NCBI GenBank assembly: GCA_001414345.1
Contig: LLCB01000416.1
Coordinates: 1-41,076, forward strand
Direction of reading: 5' to 3'
Source of the DNA: Hymenoscyphus infarciens
Taxonomy: Eukaryota; Ascomycota; Leotiomycetes; Helotiales; Helotiaceae
Length of the DNA: 41,076 nucleotides
The notes beneath the pieces were generated by a model, which saw only the letters and a list, made by a program, of their open reading frames with translations, did not search any database and was not told where the DNA came from. Of the stretch, positions 25,049 through 34,763 are shown one piece after another. The position numbers were made by a program, and so were the translations under genes. Positions within the stretch are counted from its first letter, which is position 1. Each line of letters starts with the position of its first letter.

Positions 25049-25239
25049 TATAATAGTCCTAGTTATATACGTTACTTATATAACTAGGTTAGCCTAAGAC
25101 TTTACTAAGGCTTTGCTTAATATATATAAATAAAGCTAGAGTATCTATACTCTTCGCTTTTCTCTTTAGTTTAGTTTTCCTTAATATTAGGTACTATTCT
25201 ATAAGCACTCTCTTTGTGTATTTATAGAGAGCTATTATA
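25049..25239 (+). repeat. 3' LTR of the Ty3/Gypsy element
   Basis: 191 bp, starting TATAATAGTCC, aligned without length difference to the 5' LTR. It has lost some CG sites kept there but keeps others (CTCTTCGC). It is followed directly by AGTAC. Confidence 0.88.
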
Positions 25240-25505
25240 AGTACTAAAAATAGTAATATCTAATATTTATATATAAAAGATATTAAGGTTTAAATATTAT
25301 ATATTTAGCTTTTAGCTATTATTATTTTAAGATTATCTATATTAGAGAGGTCTTAGTTATTCTTATTATTAGACTTTTATATTATCTAATCTTCTATATA
25401 TAAATACTTCTATTTAGTATAGAATAGAGATAGTTTATTCTTTTCTTCTATATTAGAGCCTAGTATCTATATATATTATTCTATTAAACGCACTTCTATA
25501 TACCT

Positions 25506-26958
25506 TACTAGAGAGTATCCGAACTCGTAAGCTAGTATAATTAAGCGAGTAATATGAAAAATAGTACTATTTTCTATCTAATTTAATAAATATCTACTAT
25601 AAATCGCTCTTAATTAGCTTCCTACTACTCTTATATACTCTCTCGTATCTACTAGGTATCTTAGAGATCCTTTTATATATCTCCTTTATAGTAATCTTAC
25701 TCTATTTATCTTAAACTATCTCTTTAAACTCTATAAGAGTTCTCTAAGTACGCTAATATACTCTTTACTTTAAGATATTCTAATAAGCTTCTATAGAGTT
25801 TAGATTAGAGGACTATATAGAGTGAACTAAGGTTTTAATATTATATCGGTTCCTAAGTTCTTATATAAGCCTCTTCTTTTTTAACCTATAACTTAGATCT
25901 CTATTCTCTTATAATTACTACTTATCTATATATTCTAGTATCTCTCTTCTTATCTTCTTAATTACTTTAATATAGATAGATAGAAGACGTTTAGTATAGT
26001 ACGCCTAAGTTATAGTATTACTCTTAGGCTTATTTTCTTACTCGTAAGTAAGAGAGGTATCCTAGACTTTTATACGCTCTTAGAACTATATATCTAACTT
26101 AGTTTTTCGTCTTCTAGGCTTTATAGAGCGCTTCGGTTTCTCTATCTCGTCTTCCTTATCGTTATAGAACTTAAGCGTCTTGTATTTATAGAACTAGTTA
26201 TAGTACTCTATAACATATACACGAACCCTCTTCTTCTTACCTCTCTCTTATATATCTTCTAGATTAGTTCTCGTTCCTTCTTTATAAAGAATATAGCTTT
26301 AAGCTTATAAAGTAGGATTAATAGACGCTTTATTTATAAAGAAGATAAAGTACTATAAACTATCTATCTTTTCGCTCTTATATAAACTACTATACTCTAT
26401 TCGTTCTCTCTTGTTTTTTAGCGAAATAACCTTCTTAATAAAGGCTTACTTAAAGTACTAAGCTTCTTAAGTATACTAGATAAGCTTCTTATAAAGTTAG
26501 CGTTTCTAAATAAGTAGGTTATAGTAATCTATCTAAGCCTTATAAAGCTAATCTCGAACCGGGTTATATATTAGCGAAATAAGTATTTCGTAGGTCTCTT
26601 TAGTAATCTTTAAGTACTTACTAGTATACTATAATATCTTCTAGTATCTCCTCTTAGTAGGAGAGCTAAGTTAGCTATACTCTTTAGTCTATTATTTACC
26701 TATTATAAGAGAGAGTACTACGTAGTACGAAATAGAGGTAACGGTTTTAGTAGCTTAGTTCTCCTTTAGTTCTTTAAAGAATTCGATTTTAGTAAGTATA
26801 TTATAATTACTAGGTCTTAAAAGACTAGAAGAAGGAGTAGTAGGCTCTTAGAACCTTATAAAGAGAGTGTTTTTATTTATAGTAGTAAAAGAGATAAATT
26901 ATTAAAGGTGTTAATATTAGTATACGAGCCGGCTCACGAGTTCGGACACTCTCTGATG
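25506..26958 (-). mobile_element. Tc1/mariner-like DNA transposon, RIP-degraded (about 1.45 kb)
   Basis: Ends are inverted repeats with the core AGAGAGTRTCCGAACTCGTR; differences between the two ends are transitions, and the right end is less degraded (contains GAGCCGGCTC). On the minus strand at about 25815-25745 the frame reads S-x-N-L-N-S-I-E-A-Y followed by a stop (expected Trp), then NILK, matching the SPDLNPIEAYWNILK block that contains the last catalytic acid of Tc1/mariner-type transposases. Size fits the superfamily. The junction is odd: CCT lies on both sides (25503-25505 and 26959-26961) rather than a clear TA duplication, so the ends may be off by a few bases. Confidence 0.75.
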
Positions 26959-27200
26959 CCTCTTCTACTATAGTATATATTTCGTACTATTATAATAATA
27001 ATATAATATATATATATATATATAATAATAATATCTTTTTACTACTATAAGGTACTAGCGCTAAAACCCCGATATTTAAGCGATTATTATTACTTTTTTA
27101 ACGATATTTATTATATTAGATAAGAATTTATAATTTTCATTATATAATATATATCGCGATAATCTAATAAATATCATATCGCCGCCTAAGTCTAGATACA

Positions 27201-27580
27201 CCCGTCCTCTAAAAAACGCCAGCTAGCCATCCTGTAGATAGAACAAGTGGTAGTAATTAGGCCTCACCGTAGAACTTGACGCAAATATTGTGAAAACTAC
27301 TCATAAGCTGGATAATAACTACTACTTAATATCTTCTGTTTCTACCTATATATTTGTTTCGTTTTTGCAATTTTTCCACACTTTGTGTTACTCGCTGCTA
27401 CAAAGGTTTGTATTTTAATTACTACCACTTATTCTGTCTACAGGGTGCTAGCCCCTACCCTGGGTGTATCTTCCCGCTCCAAGTAACTCCTCCAATTTAT
27501 TCCAAACGCCAAAAATCATCATTCATGAAATCCATCGCCCAAAAATCGTCCAACTAGACTAGACACCGATAACGAGCTCC
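27201..27580. other. Transition zone and 3' flank of the transcription factor gene
   Basis: Composition returns to normal over about 100 bp. A short frame near 27354-27557 has no motif. The segment probably carries the terminator of the minus-strand gene ending at 27581. Confidence 0.45.
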
Positions 27581-30441
27581 CTACCACCAATTATTAACAC
27601 CACCCAAACCCATCTGCATATCCGGGCCGCCAGTCTGGGTCCCCATCTGAAAATCCCTAACAAGATCATCCCAACCCTCCCAATTGGGTGCCCCATCCAT
27701 GCCTTGCATATCAAGGTCCAGCAACGCATTATCATCCATCAACCAAGGTTGTCCACCTTGTTGCATCTGCTGCTGCTGAAGTTGTTGCTGAATATGTTCC
27801 GGACCCAGCATTCCCATCCCAACAATCTGGGGCGGCATCGCCTGCTGTTGTGCTTGCTGCTCTAGATGATGTTGTTGATACGCGGGATTTGTTTCCGGCT
27901 GCGATTCCTGCTTTATAGCGTCTACGTTGCCTCTCTCAATAGGAGCAAAACTAGGCAACGGATCTCCGTATTTCGTAGGTTGAGGACGCATGTGTTTGCG
28001 TGGTATTCCAAGAGTGAGTTGTTCGCCGCTGATGGCGGCCTGTGCCATATTCTCCTCCCTCTTCCGTCTAGCCTTACTCATTAAGTTCTTCAAAGGGTTC
28101 CAAAGCATCCCACCTCCACTTTTGCCCTGGCTAATGGCTGAATCCCAGTCTCCAAATACGCCATCTAGGGCGCGCCAGGCACGCTCGCCGATTGCGGAGT
28201 TGGGTCTGATAGCTAGTTCACCGAGGAGATAGGCGATGGCGTGCCATTGGATGTAGGTTGCGAAGAGCCAGCCCCATTGCTTGGTGGCGCTTTCTGCTTG
28301 GAGGACTTGGGAGAATTCTAGGATCTCAATGCTGGACATGAAGAGGCGGTCGCGGGTGTCTTGTGAGAGATTGCTCACTTTGCCTGGTTGTGTTAGGGGA
28401 TGGTAGAGGATTAGCGTGATCTATATTGATTGATTGGTCAGTTGTGGGTTCTTCAAATAGGGGTCAAGTAAAGCAAGACCATCCTGGGAAGAATCGTGTC
28501 ATAGGGGTACACATTGAAAACTGACCTTAGCCATAATAAGCCTCGCAACAGTAGCAGCAACCCAGTAAAGCGGACCCGCATCCTCACAATACTGTAAATA
28601 CGTCTCCTCAAGATGCTTCGCACAATCTTGAACCATCTTCTCCTTGTCTTCGAAAGTAAGTACTTGTAGTCTTGTTCTACAAGGCGTGAGTCCAGGTGGA
28701 ACGTATGATATCTTGCGGGAAAGACTGCAAATCTCGTAACGAATGAGACAAAAGGTCATTTCTGAAACTCCTGGCCGACGATTAGGCATCTCGGTGGCAT
28801 TGGGGTCAAGATCCTCGTCATTACACGAGGTAGGGAATTCAGTGTCGAAAGTATGGTCGAGGATGCTGGGGTCTGATCCATGATCTTCTGAGGCGCGGAC
28901 ATCGAGTGTACAAACTTGCCCTGGAGTTTGGCGTTAGCTTTTGAGAATTGGGGGGGGGGGAGTCATGAGTAGAAATCCCGTGGATTCCAATTTTAGATAA
29001 CGGGAAATAAGGAAGGGGACGAAGAAGCAGAGAAGTAGAATCAGATCAACTTACACCATAATCGACGCCTCATCTCAGTATCAAATGGCGGAAGACCAAA
29101 TTTCGCTCCATCTCGATGTAGACCAAGAGATTGAGCAATCCGAATAGCAAGACCTGTCATGGTCCATACGAATTTCGTGTCGTCATGTCGACGAACGCAG
29201 ACCAAGAACAGAATGAAAGCTTGAACAGTCACAATTTCATTGGTATTCAGAAGACCAGCTCTAGCCAATGCCTGCTCCGTACCAAATCGGTACTGCTTGA
29301 GTAGCGTTGCTTTTGAAATGCCAATGTTGGATTGTACTTGCTCCGCGTTCATTGATGTGATTGTCGCAAAGTAGATTGAGAACATCAAGGCCTCGGTGCT
29401 TTTGCTTAGGTTGTCCAAATTATTCTGAACTTCTTTGATGGTTTTGGTCATGGTTGGAGCATGTAGTATTTTCACTAAAGGATGGACGTTTTCCAGGAAA
29501 GTTTGCCAGTAGAAGGGTATTTGAGATGGTAGCGGATGAAGACTTTGGAGGTCTACATCATTACTGCTGTATCCCATGAGGAAAGCTTGGTGTTTGCTAT
29601 CTGTGGTAACATCGTGGGGTACGATGGGGGCATCAGAATCAGAATCGAGTTCTTGGTCTTGGAGCATTTCTCGTATCTCGTCCACCTCGTCTGTAATCTG
29701 ACTCCAAAAGGGATGGGAAACATAGCGGCTCTTTCCATCATCGAACACCATTCGGCCGATCCCTCCCTGTCTATCGTCTTTGCCCCAGGCGGTCTTAGGT
29801 GGTCCTTCTCCGATCTTGAAAGCTTTTGTCACCCATTCCTTTTTAGAACGTGTCCCTTCATCTATTCCCACCACTCTCAGCTTATATGGTTTGGAGGTTG
29901 AGTCCGTATTTGAAGATGATTCGCCTTCTCGGTGTGTAGAGGAGTTGTCGCTGTTGGGCGAGTGTTTGACTGCCTCCACTTCGACCTGTCCTGAGAGTTC
30001 CTCAACCACACCCTCCAACCTTCTCAACCTCTTCAGTAATTCTGCCTCCCGCTCACTCGTTTGCTTTCCACCAACTTTTGGGCGTCGCGGGGCTCTTCCA
30101 GGAGCGGGGAAAACACAACTTGAACCAGCTTTCACGCAATTTGAGCATGGCTCCTTTTTATCACATTTTACTTTTCTGCCCAAATCAGTCTTGCTGTGCC
30201 CCAATCCAGTCAAAACTGCTTACCTGCGACGACAAGTCACACAAGATCTGGCACTGAGGGCATGAGGAGCGGAATGGGAAGCCTTTCTCTGCTCGGGACT
30301 GAATCCGTGGCTTGAGGGATCAGGGGGTTGGTCGGCACCTGGTGAGGTGTCTGTTGATGCCGTGGAAAACATGGGAGAGACGGTTGATGGAGTTGTGGCT
30401 TGTGCGAAGATGGTTCTGCGGTGTTTGTATGTTGTAATCAC
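27581..30441 (-). CDS. Zn2Cys6 fungal-type transcription factor (857 aa)
   Basis: Exons 30441-30224, 30175-29055, 28920-28526 and 28420-27581. All three introns (48, 134 and 105 bp) have GT-AG ends and restore known motifs. The first splits the zinc cluster and gives SCVTCRRRKVKC; the six cysteines are C67, C70, C77, C83, C86, C93 (CX2CX6CX5CX2CX6C), a DNA-binding binuclear cluster. A short coiled coil follows (EAELLKRLRRLEGVVEEL). Residues about 230-590 match the fungal-specific transcription factor domain: PLVKILHAPT, and RRRLWWQVCTLDVRASED, whose Arg-Arg-x-x-Trp-Trp is restored by the second intron. The third gives AKITLILYHPLTQPGK then LSQDTRDRLF. The C-terminus is rich in Gln and Met with Asp/Trp patches, a likely activation region. 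A later ATG (MFSTAS, 30372) is an alternative start. The protein should act in the nucleus; target genes cannot be deduced. Confidence 0.9.
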
Positions 30442-31019
30442 TTCCTCCTAAGTGCTCTAAACATTCGGGTAGACAAAGGGTCAAACATGAGAGGGGACTG
30501 CGAGAATTACTTGGTGTTGTCGAGGAGAGAATCGGTGAATCGGAGAGTCATTGAAGCCTTGCGCGGGAGGTTTCCACAGTCGGGTCCGGTGCCCTGCAGG
30601 AGGTGCCTTGTCCCGTCAGGGTGTCAGTGGAGGTCTGTCAGACAAAGCCGCGGGGTTTTCACGCCGCTCTTAACCCAAAATCCGTGTTGGGTGACCAATC
30701 CAAACAAACTCAACTTACCTTTCCTAAACCGGAGATTGAATCTCCGCGTACTTCCTGTCTACTTTAGATCAGGTTTGCAGAGTGAAATAATCGTGAATTG
30801 AATTGAGTTGAATTCAGGTTGGTCATCAATTGAGAAGCATGTCAGCGACGGATTTAAGCCGAGCTCATCCTACCCCTGAAACCCATCACATGACTCAGCT
30901 ACTCTAAGAAAGCTCTGGAAGGTCGGCAGAACGTCATCTACAATGGAAACTCCAGTTGCCTCCATCTTTTAAATACAACCACCACCGCCAACCTCCCTTC
31001 GAGTCTGCAAACAACCAAG
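30442..31019. promoter_or_regulatory. Divergent intergenic region between the regulator and the GHITM-like gene
   Basis: 578 bp between the two start codons. It must hold both promoters and 5' leaders. A TTTAAATA sequence at about 30967-30975, some 45 bp before the plus-strand ATG, is TATA-like but close to the start codon, so it may be leader instead. The regulator could act on this shared region; there is no direct evidence. Confidence 0.5.
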
Positions 31020-32298
31020 ATGGCACTTACAATGCGACAACCACTACGACTCGGCTCCACCATTGTGGTAGCTGCCTCAAAATCCGCCTTCAAATCTGCG
31101 CCTGTACGATCATTTCACTCCAGCAAACCCGCAAAGAACTTCTTTTCATCACGAACCGCCACTCCCGTCAACGCCTGGACAAAAGCTCGCAATGGCTTCC
31201 GACAATCGAGAGCATATCAACAACCAGCCGTCTCGCCGACTCCAAGTAACGCGACGTTACTGCAAAAGCTCGCTCTTGGAGGAGCGATGGTTGGAGGAGG
31301 ATTGGTCGTCACCAACTTGATGTTCAATCGTGAAACCCGAGAGGATGGAGGTATGCCAGCATATGAGCGAGCGTATCTGAACGATACCTTTATGCATACC
31401 GGCTTGGGTATCGGTATTATTGGCGTCTCGGCTCGGGCGATGTTTCAATCACCACTTGTATACCGTATGATGGCAACAAATCCTTGGATTGTCATGATTG
31501 GAGGTTTGGCAGTTAGTGTCGGTACGATGATGGGAACAAGAGCTACCTCTCCAGACAAGTAAGTTACCCCCAAATCCAGAGAAGCAGGCACTACTCTACC
31601 AACACCTACTTGCACCTATTTTACCAAACAATCTATGGCAACCAAGTATTGTTCGAGAAGCAATGGGTGAAATGGAAACTTTTAGTTTTTGGTTCTCCTA
31701 AATCCTCTGGATTTTCCTCTGGAACATTATTTGTGATTACATGAGATCTGCTCGAGTAAAGAGCTATGCTCACGTCTTTTACATTTACCCGGACGTTCCG
31801 CTAACATTTGAAAGCTATGTACAAAAATACGCTCTTTGGTCCGCCTTCAACGTAACTCAAGGTGTCCTCCTCGCCCCTCTTCTCTTCATGGCACCTCCTG
31901 CCATTATGGCGCGTGCCGGGCTTTATACTATGGCAATGATGGGATCAATCTCCTTCGTCGGAGCTACTGCGAAGCAAGAGAAATATCTTTACATTGGTGG
32001 ACCTCTCATGGCAGGTCTCGCAATCGTCGCCGTCTCCGGATTCGCCCCTCTCGTCCTTCCCGTTACCGCCGTACGAACACTCGCATTTACCGAAAATATC
32101 TGGCTTTATGGTGGATTGGCAGTTTTTGGAGGCTTCACTCTCTATGACATCCAAAAGATTCTCGCACACGCCCGAATGGCCGAGCGAGGTTTGATTCCTA
32201 AGGATCCTGTCAACGAAAGTATCAGTTTGGAGTTGGATTTCCTGAACATCTTCATCCGAATGGTCCAGATCTTGATGATGCAGCAAAGAAAGAAGTAG
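31020..32298 (+). CDS. GHITM/Bax inhibitor-1 family mitochondrial membrane protein (340 aa)
   Basis: Exons 31020-31558 and 31815-32298. The 256-bp intron has GTAAGT and a GCTAAC branch site ten bases before the AG; the join gives SPDNYVQKYALWSAFNVTQG, typical of this family. The N-terminus (about 45 residues: RQPLRLG, AASKSAF, RSFHSSKPAK) is basic and Ser/Ala-rich with an RSFHSS-type mitochondrial cleavage context. After it come about seven to eight hydrophobic segments, including ALGGAMVGGGLVVTNLMF, GLGIGIIGVSARAMF, LYIGGPLMAGLAIVAVSGFA and YGGLAVFGGFTLYDIQKIL, and a C-terminal ELDFLNIFIRMVQILM, the conserved Bax-inhibitor signature. Animal GHITM (MICS1) works in the inner membrane in cristae organisation and ion transport; the fungal role is less clear. 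Confidence 0.9.
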
Positions 32299-33217
32299 AG
32301 GGAGGCTGGCTTTTGGGGGAGTGTGCGATACTTTTCTTTGAATACCACCAGCTTGGGTTATTAGGGAGTTAAAGGTATTGGGTCGTGTTTTCTTGCAGAA
32401 GTGGATAATCTCCTCTCTCAATTGTAAAGTAACAAAAAAACTCATAAAACAATATCCTCATTTTGGTATCGTTGGTCTTTTAAACTGTGCAATTGAATGC
32501 GTCGAGCCGGTCTTCCACCTAAGTCAAGAGTCTGATCGATATTCGTTACTCTAAATAATTCGAGGCATTTGAAAGAGTGCGACATGCAACAAAAGTCGTG
32601 TTAAAGCCTTGTTTCACTTCACTTCAAAAAAGAACATTCATCTAACCTCTCCCCGTTATTTCAAATAGTTTGGGACATTTGAAAAATGGCGATGTGCAAC
32701 AAAAACCATTTTGATATTACTTTTCGCTTCTTAGAATTTTCAAAGTACTCGCTCGTAAAAGCTAGTAGCTACTCCTTATTTATTCACCTTACCTCCCGTT
32801 CAAAAGATTCCATACTTTTTTACAACTCAAATTCTAACGATTTGGAATTTTATATGCATATGGAATCAAAGTGGCTGAATGTGGCGGGGTTCAAAACCTC
32901 AAGAGCTGATTTGTCATTGACAAACAAGGGTTGAAAGGGCCTCGGAACCCCTCGATGACGCCTTGACGAAGTTGATACGCGCATTGTGGGAGAGCTACGA
33001 AATCTACATAAACCTTCCTCGAACCTCGCATCGCCATCTCTCCTTCCGCATAAACACAAGCTCTGAAAACCTCACCACAATCGCACTCACTTCCCACGAA
33101 CAACACGCATAGCGACACACCAAACACCAAATCCAAAACACCCCGAAAACATTCAAGCTGCCCCTCACACTCACCCCCCGCGCTCTTCTCCTTGCCATCG
33201 CAATCTTCCTCCTCGCA
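32299..33217. other. Intergenic region with an imperfect ~60-bp direct repeat
   Basis: About 920 bp. Segments beginning at 32553 and 32663 are related: AAATAATTCGAGGCATTTGA and AAATAGTTTGGGACATTTGA, continuing with a GCGA-ATGCAACAAAA-like part. They are 110 bp apart. The last 200 bp are C-rich on the plus strand and form the leader/promoter of the downstream gene. No gene was recognised. Confidence 0.5.
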
Positions 33218-33886
33218 ATGACAACCACAATGCCAACCTTCCTCTCCCGTCTATTGCGGCCCTTTACCACCAGCACCTCCCTCCGTCTCGCCCCTGACTC
33301 CTCCGCCTCAACCCTCCCTGTCGGCGCCCAAAAAGCCACCATAGCAGCTGGTTGTTTCTGGGGCGTCGAACACATGTTTAGACGAGAATTCAAATCCCGC
33401 GGTCTCTACGACGCTCGCGTAGGCTACATAGGCGGAAACACATCCTCTCCCTCCTACCGCGCAGTATGTTCCGGTGCAACGGGTCATGCGGAGGCGTTGC
33501 AGGTTGTGTATGATCCGGAGAAGGTTAGTTACCGGGAGTTGATTGAGTTCTTTTACAGGATGCATGATCCTACTACTAGTAATCAGCAAGGTCCGGATCG
33601 GGGGAGTCAGTATCGGAGTGGGATTTTTTGGCATGATGAGAGTCAGAAGGCGGTGGCGGAGGAGGTGACGAGGAAGGTTAATGAGAAGTGGTGGAAGGGG
33701 AAGGTTGTTACTGAGATAATTGAGGCGGGGGAGTGGTGGGATGCTGAGGATTATCATCAGAAGTGAGTTGACCCTTCTTTTTCTGTTTTCGAGCGGTCAC
33801 TAACACGCGCCAGATATCTTGACAACAACCCAAGTGGCTATGAGTGCCCAAGTCACTTCTTGAGAAGCTTCCCACCTTTGGACTAG
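33218..33886 (+). CDS. msrA: Peptide methionine sulfoxide reductase A (205 aa)
   Basis: Exons 33218-33762 and 33814-33886, with a 51-bp intron (GTGAGT, branch CACTAAC, CAG) that joins EDYHQ-KYLDNNP. MsrA reduces methionine-(S)-sulfoxide in proteins using thioredoxin. The active-site motif GCFWGVEHMF puts the catalytic Cys at residue 46; GYIGG, GHAEALQVVYDP, DRGSQYRSGIF and the C-terminal YECPSHFLRSF are all standard and the length is normal. The first 35 residues (FLSRLLRPFTTSTSLRLA) look like a mitochondrial presequence; a second ATG at codon 5 or an internal start could give other forms. The coding strand is C-rich in the first 250 bases and G-rich in the rest, an odd switch in codon third positions. 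Orthologue in yeast is MXR1. Confidence 0.96.
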
Positions 33887-34763
33887 ATTGGTTATGCAGA
33901 ACATACATCGGAATCGTGGAAATTCAACTGGCGCAAGAGGATCGTGGAGGGAATCGAAATGGAGGAGTTAATGATAAGATGACAACATACCTAGACAATT
34001 TCAACATTTTTCGCGAGAAATCACAAGCTGAAGAAAACAGTGAAAAATGTACCGGAATCACCGAAAATTGAAGGAGTGTAACAATTGGTGGAGCAAAAGA
34101 GGGGTGAATATCTTTTCTAACCAAGCACTTTGCAACCCACTTCACCACCCACTTCACCATTTCTCGAGTGTTTACGTCAAGAGCCCTTGAAAATTTGCCT
34201 TTTTCTTGTCCACACCCGAGTCTCTATTTAGAAACAACTATATTACAACTTTGTTCTTCGCAGATAAATATGTGTAGGTCTTTGTGGAGCTCTGAGAGTA
34301 TCGAGTAAGTCAGAATAACATATGAAGAGTGAGTAAGCTATCATATAGCAAGTATGCCATGAGTAAGCAGCTACTCCTCTTTCGAAGAATTCACTTGCCT
34401 TCTAATACCTCGTTATCTAGGTACGAATACCGATTTGAAAGACAAGAGTGCTATGAAGTGAATCTTTCTTTTTCCCTCAAAATGTGAAGGTTGGCTTACT
34501 TGGAATATAGTAGCTCACTTGAAATATGTCTCTTTTGGCCTTCATACTTTTGCAGATCAGGTGACACCGCGATGTGCAGGTGCCCGTGCTCAGACCATCC
34601 CTACGCGTTCAATTTGGTCTTCCTCTTACAGCGCGTCATCCATCTCCTCTCCATATATCCTTTCATTCGAAATTGCATCGCCGCTCCCTTCACTAAACAT
34701 CTCCTTCGCCATCCGTAATCGTGGCATGCAAACCAACTGCGACCGATATAGAGGCACGAGACA
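33887..34763. other. Intergenic region, no gene seen
   Basis: About 880 bp between two plus-strand genes. There is a small tandem CCCACTTCAC (about 34136-34160). No coding signature, repeat family or RNA was recognised. Confidence 0.45.

Larger units (their letters stand above)
19468..25239 (+). mobile_element. Complete but dead Ty3/Gypsy LTR retrotransposon (5772 bp)
   Basis: Two LTRs of exactly 191 bp (19468-19658 and 25049-25239) flank a 5.4-kb interior, and AGTAC occurs immediately outside both ends (19463-19467 and 25240-25244), a 5-bp target duplication. Order on the plus strand is gag zinc knuckle (about 20905), reverse transcriptase (about 22090-22560), then integrase (about 23880-24250). 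RT before integrase is the Ty3/Gypsy order. All domains are full of RIP-type transitions and stops, so the element cannot encode functional proteins. The two LTRs differ mostly by C/T and G/A changes, so LTR divergence cannot be used directly as an age clock. Confidence 0.9.
16979..26994. mobile_element. Old element with ~300-360-bp inverted repeats, split by two later insertions
   Basis: The left repeat starts at 16979 (TATAATAGTA) and runs inward to about 17340. Its reverse complement is found in pieces at the right: about 19400-19467, 25245-25505 and 26959-26994, ending CTATTATA-like at the outer edge. For example 17041-17080 matches 25439-25478 at all but one or two bases in inverted orientation, and the distance from there to the inner TTTAGCTTTT motif is the same (178 bp) on both sides. 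The Ty3 element and the Tc1-like element lie exactly in the gaps. Without them the element would be about 2.8 kb. A further partial copy of the repeat (about 19100-19422, with 19321-19360 matching 17041-17080 at 39 of 40 positions) lies just inside, in the same orientation as the right repeat. The interior (17.4-18.9 kb) contains decayed coding sequence of unknown type. Element class is undetermined. Confidence 0.5.
8230..27200. repeat. 19-kb AT-rich, RIP-like block of decayed transposons
   Basis: From about 8.23 to 27.2 kb the sequence is dominated by TA/AT steps, has stop codons in every frame (no frame of 60 codons or more), and contains recognisable transposon proteins only when TAG/TAA is read as former CAG or TGG and Tyr as former Cys or His. 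These are the C-to-T and G-to-A changes of RIP, a genome defence of many ascomycetes. The left 8.7 kb (8.23-16.97 kb) contains coding remnants I could not assign, for example around 9.4-9.7 and 13.2-13.9 kb. The right half holds the elements listed separately. Such blocks are usually heterochromatic (inference). The edges are approximate because they are defined by composition. Confidence 0.85.

Noticed and set aside
27103..27175. Possible hairpin at the right edge of the AT-rich block (GATATTTATTA / TAATAAATATC)
   Set aside because: An 11-bp stem in such AT-rich DNA is easily chance; no matching copy at the left edge of the block was found.
8230..27200. Block as inserted mitochondrial DNA or as a centromere core
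   Set aside because: No mitochondrial genes or rRNA were recognised and clear RIP-degraded transposons are present; a centromeric role cannot be judged without chromatin data.
28950..28962. Run of 11-12 G in the plus strand
   Set aside because: Falls in the second intron of the transcription factor gene; a simple homopolymer with no further structure.
31945..32445. 166-codon minus-strand frame
   Set aside because: Antisense shadow of the second exon of the GHITM-like gene, no motif.
33004..33757. Minus-strand frames of 129 and 149 codons
   Set aside because: Antisense to msrA; the frames are open only because of its strand-biased codon use.
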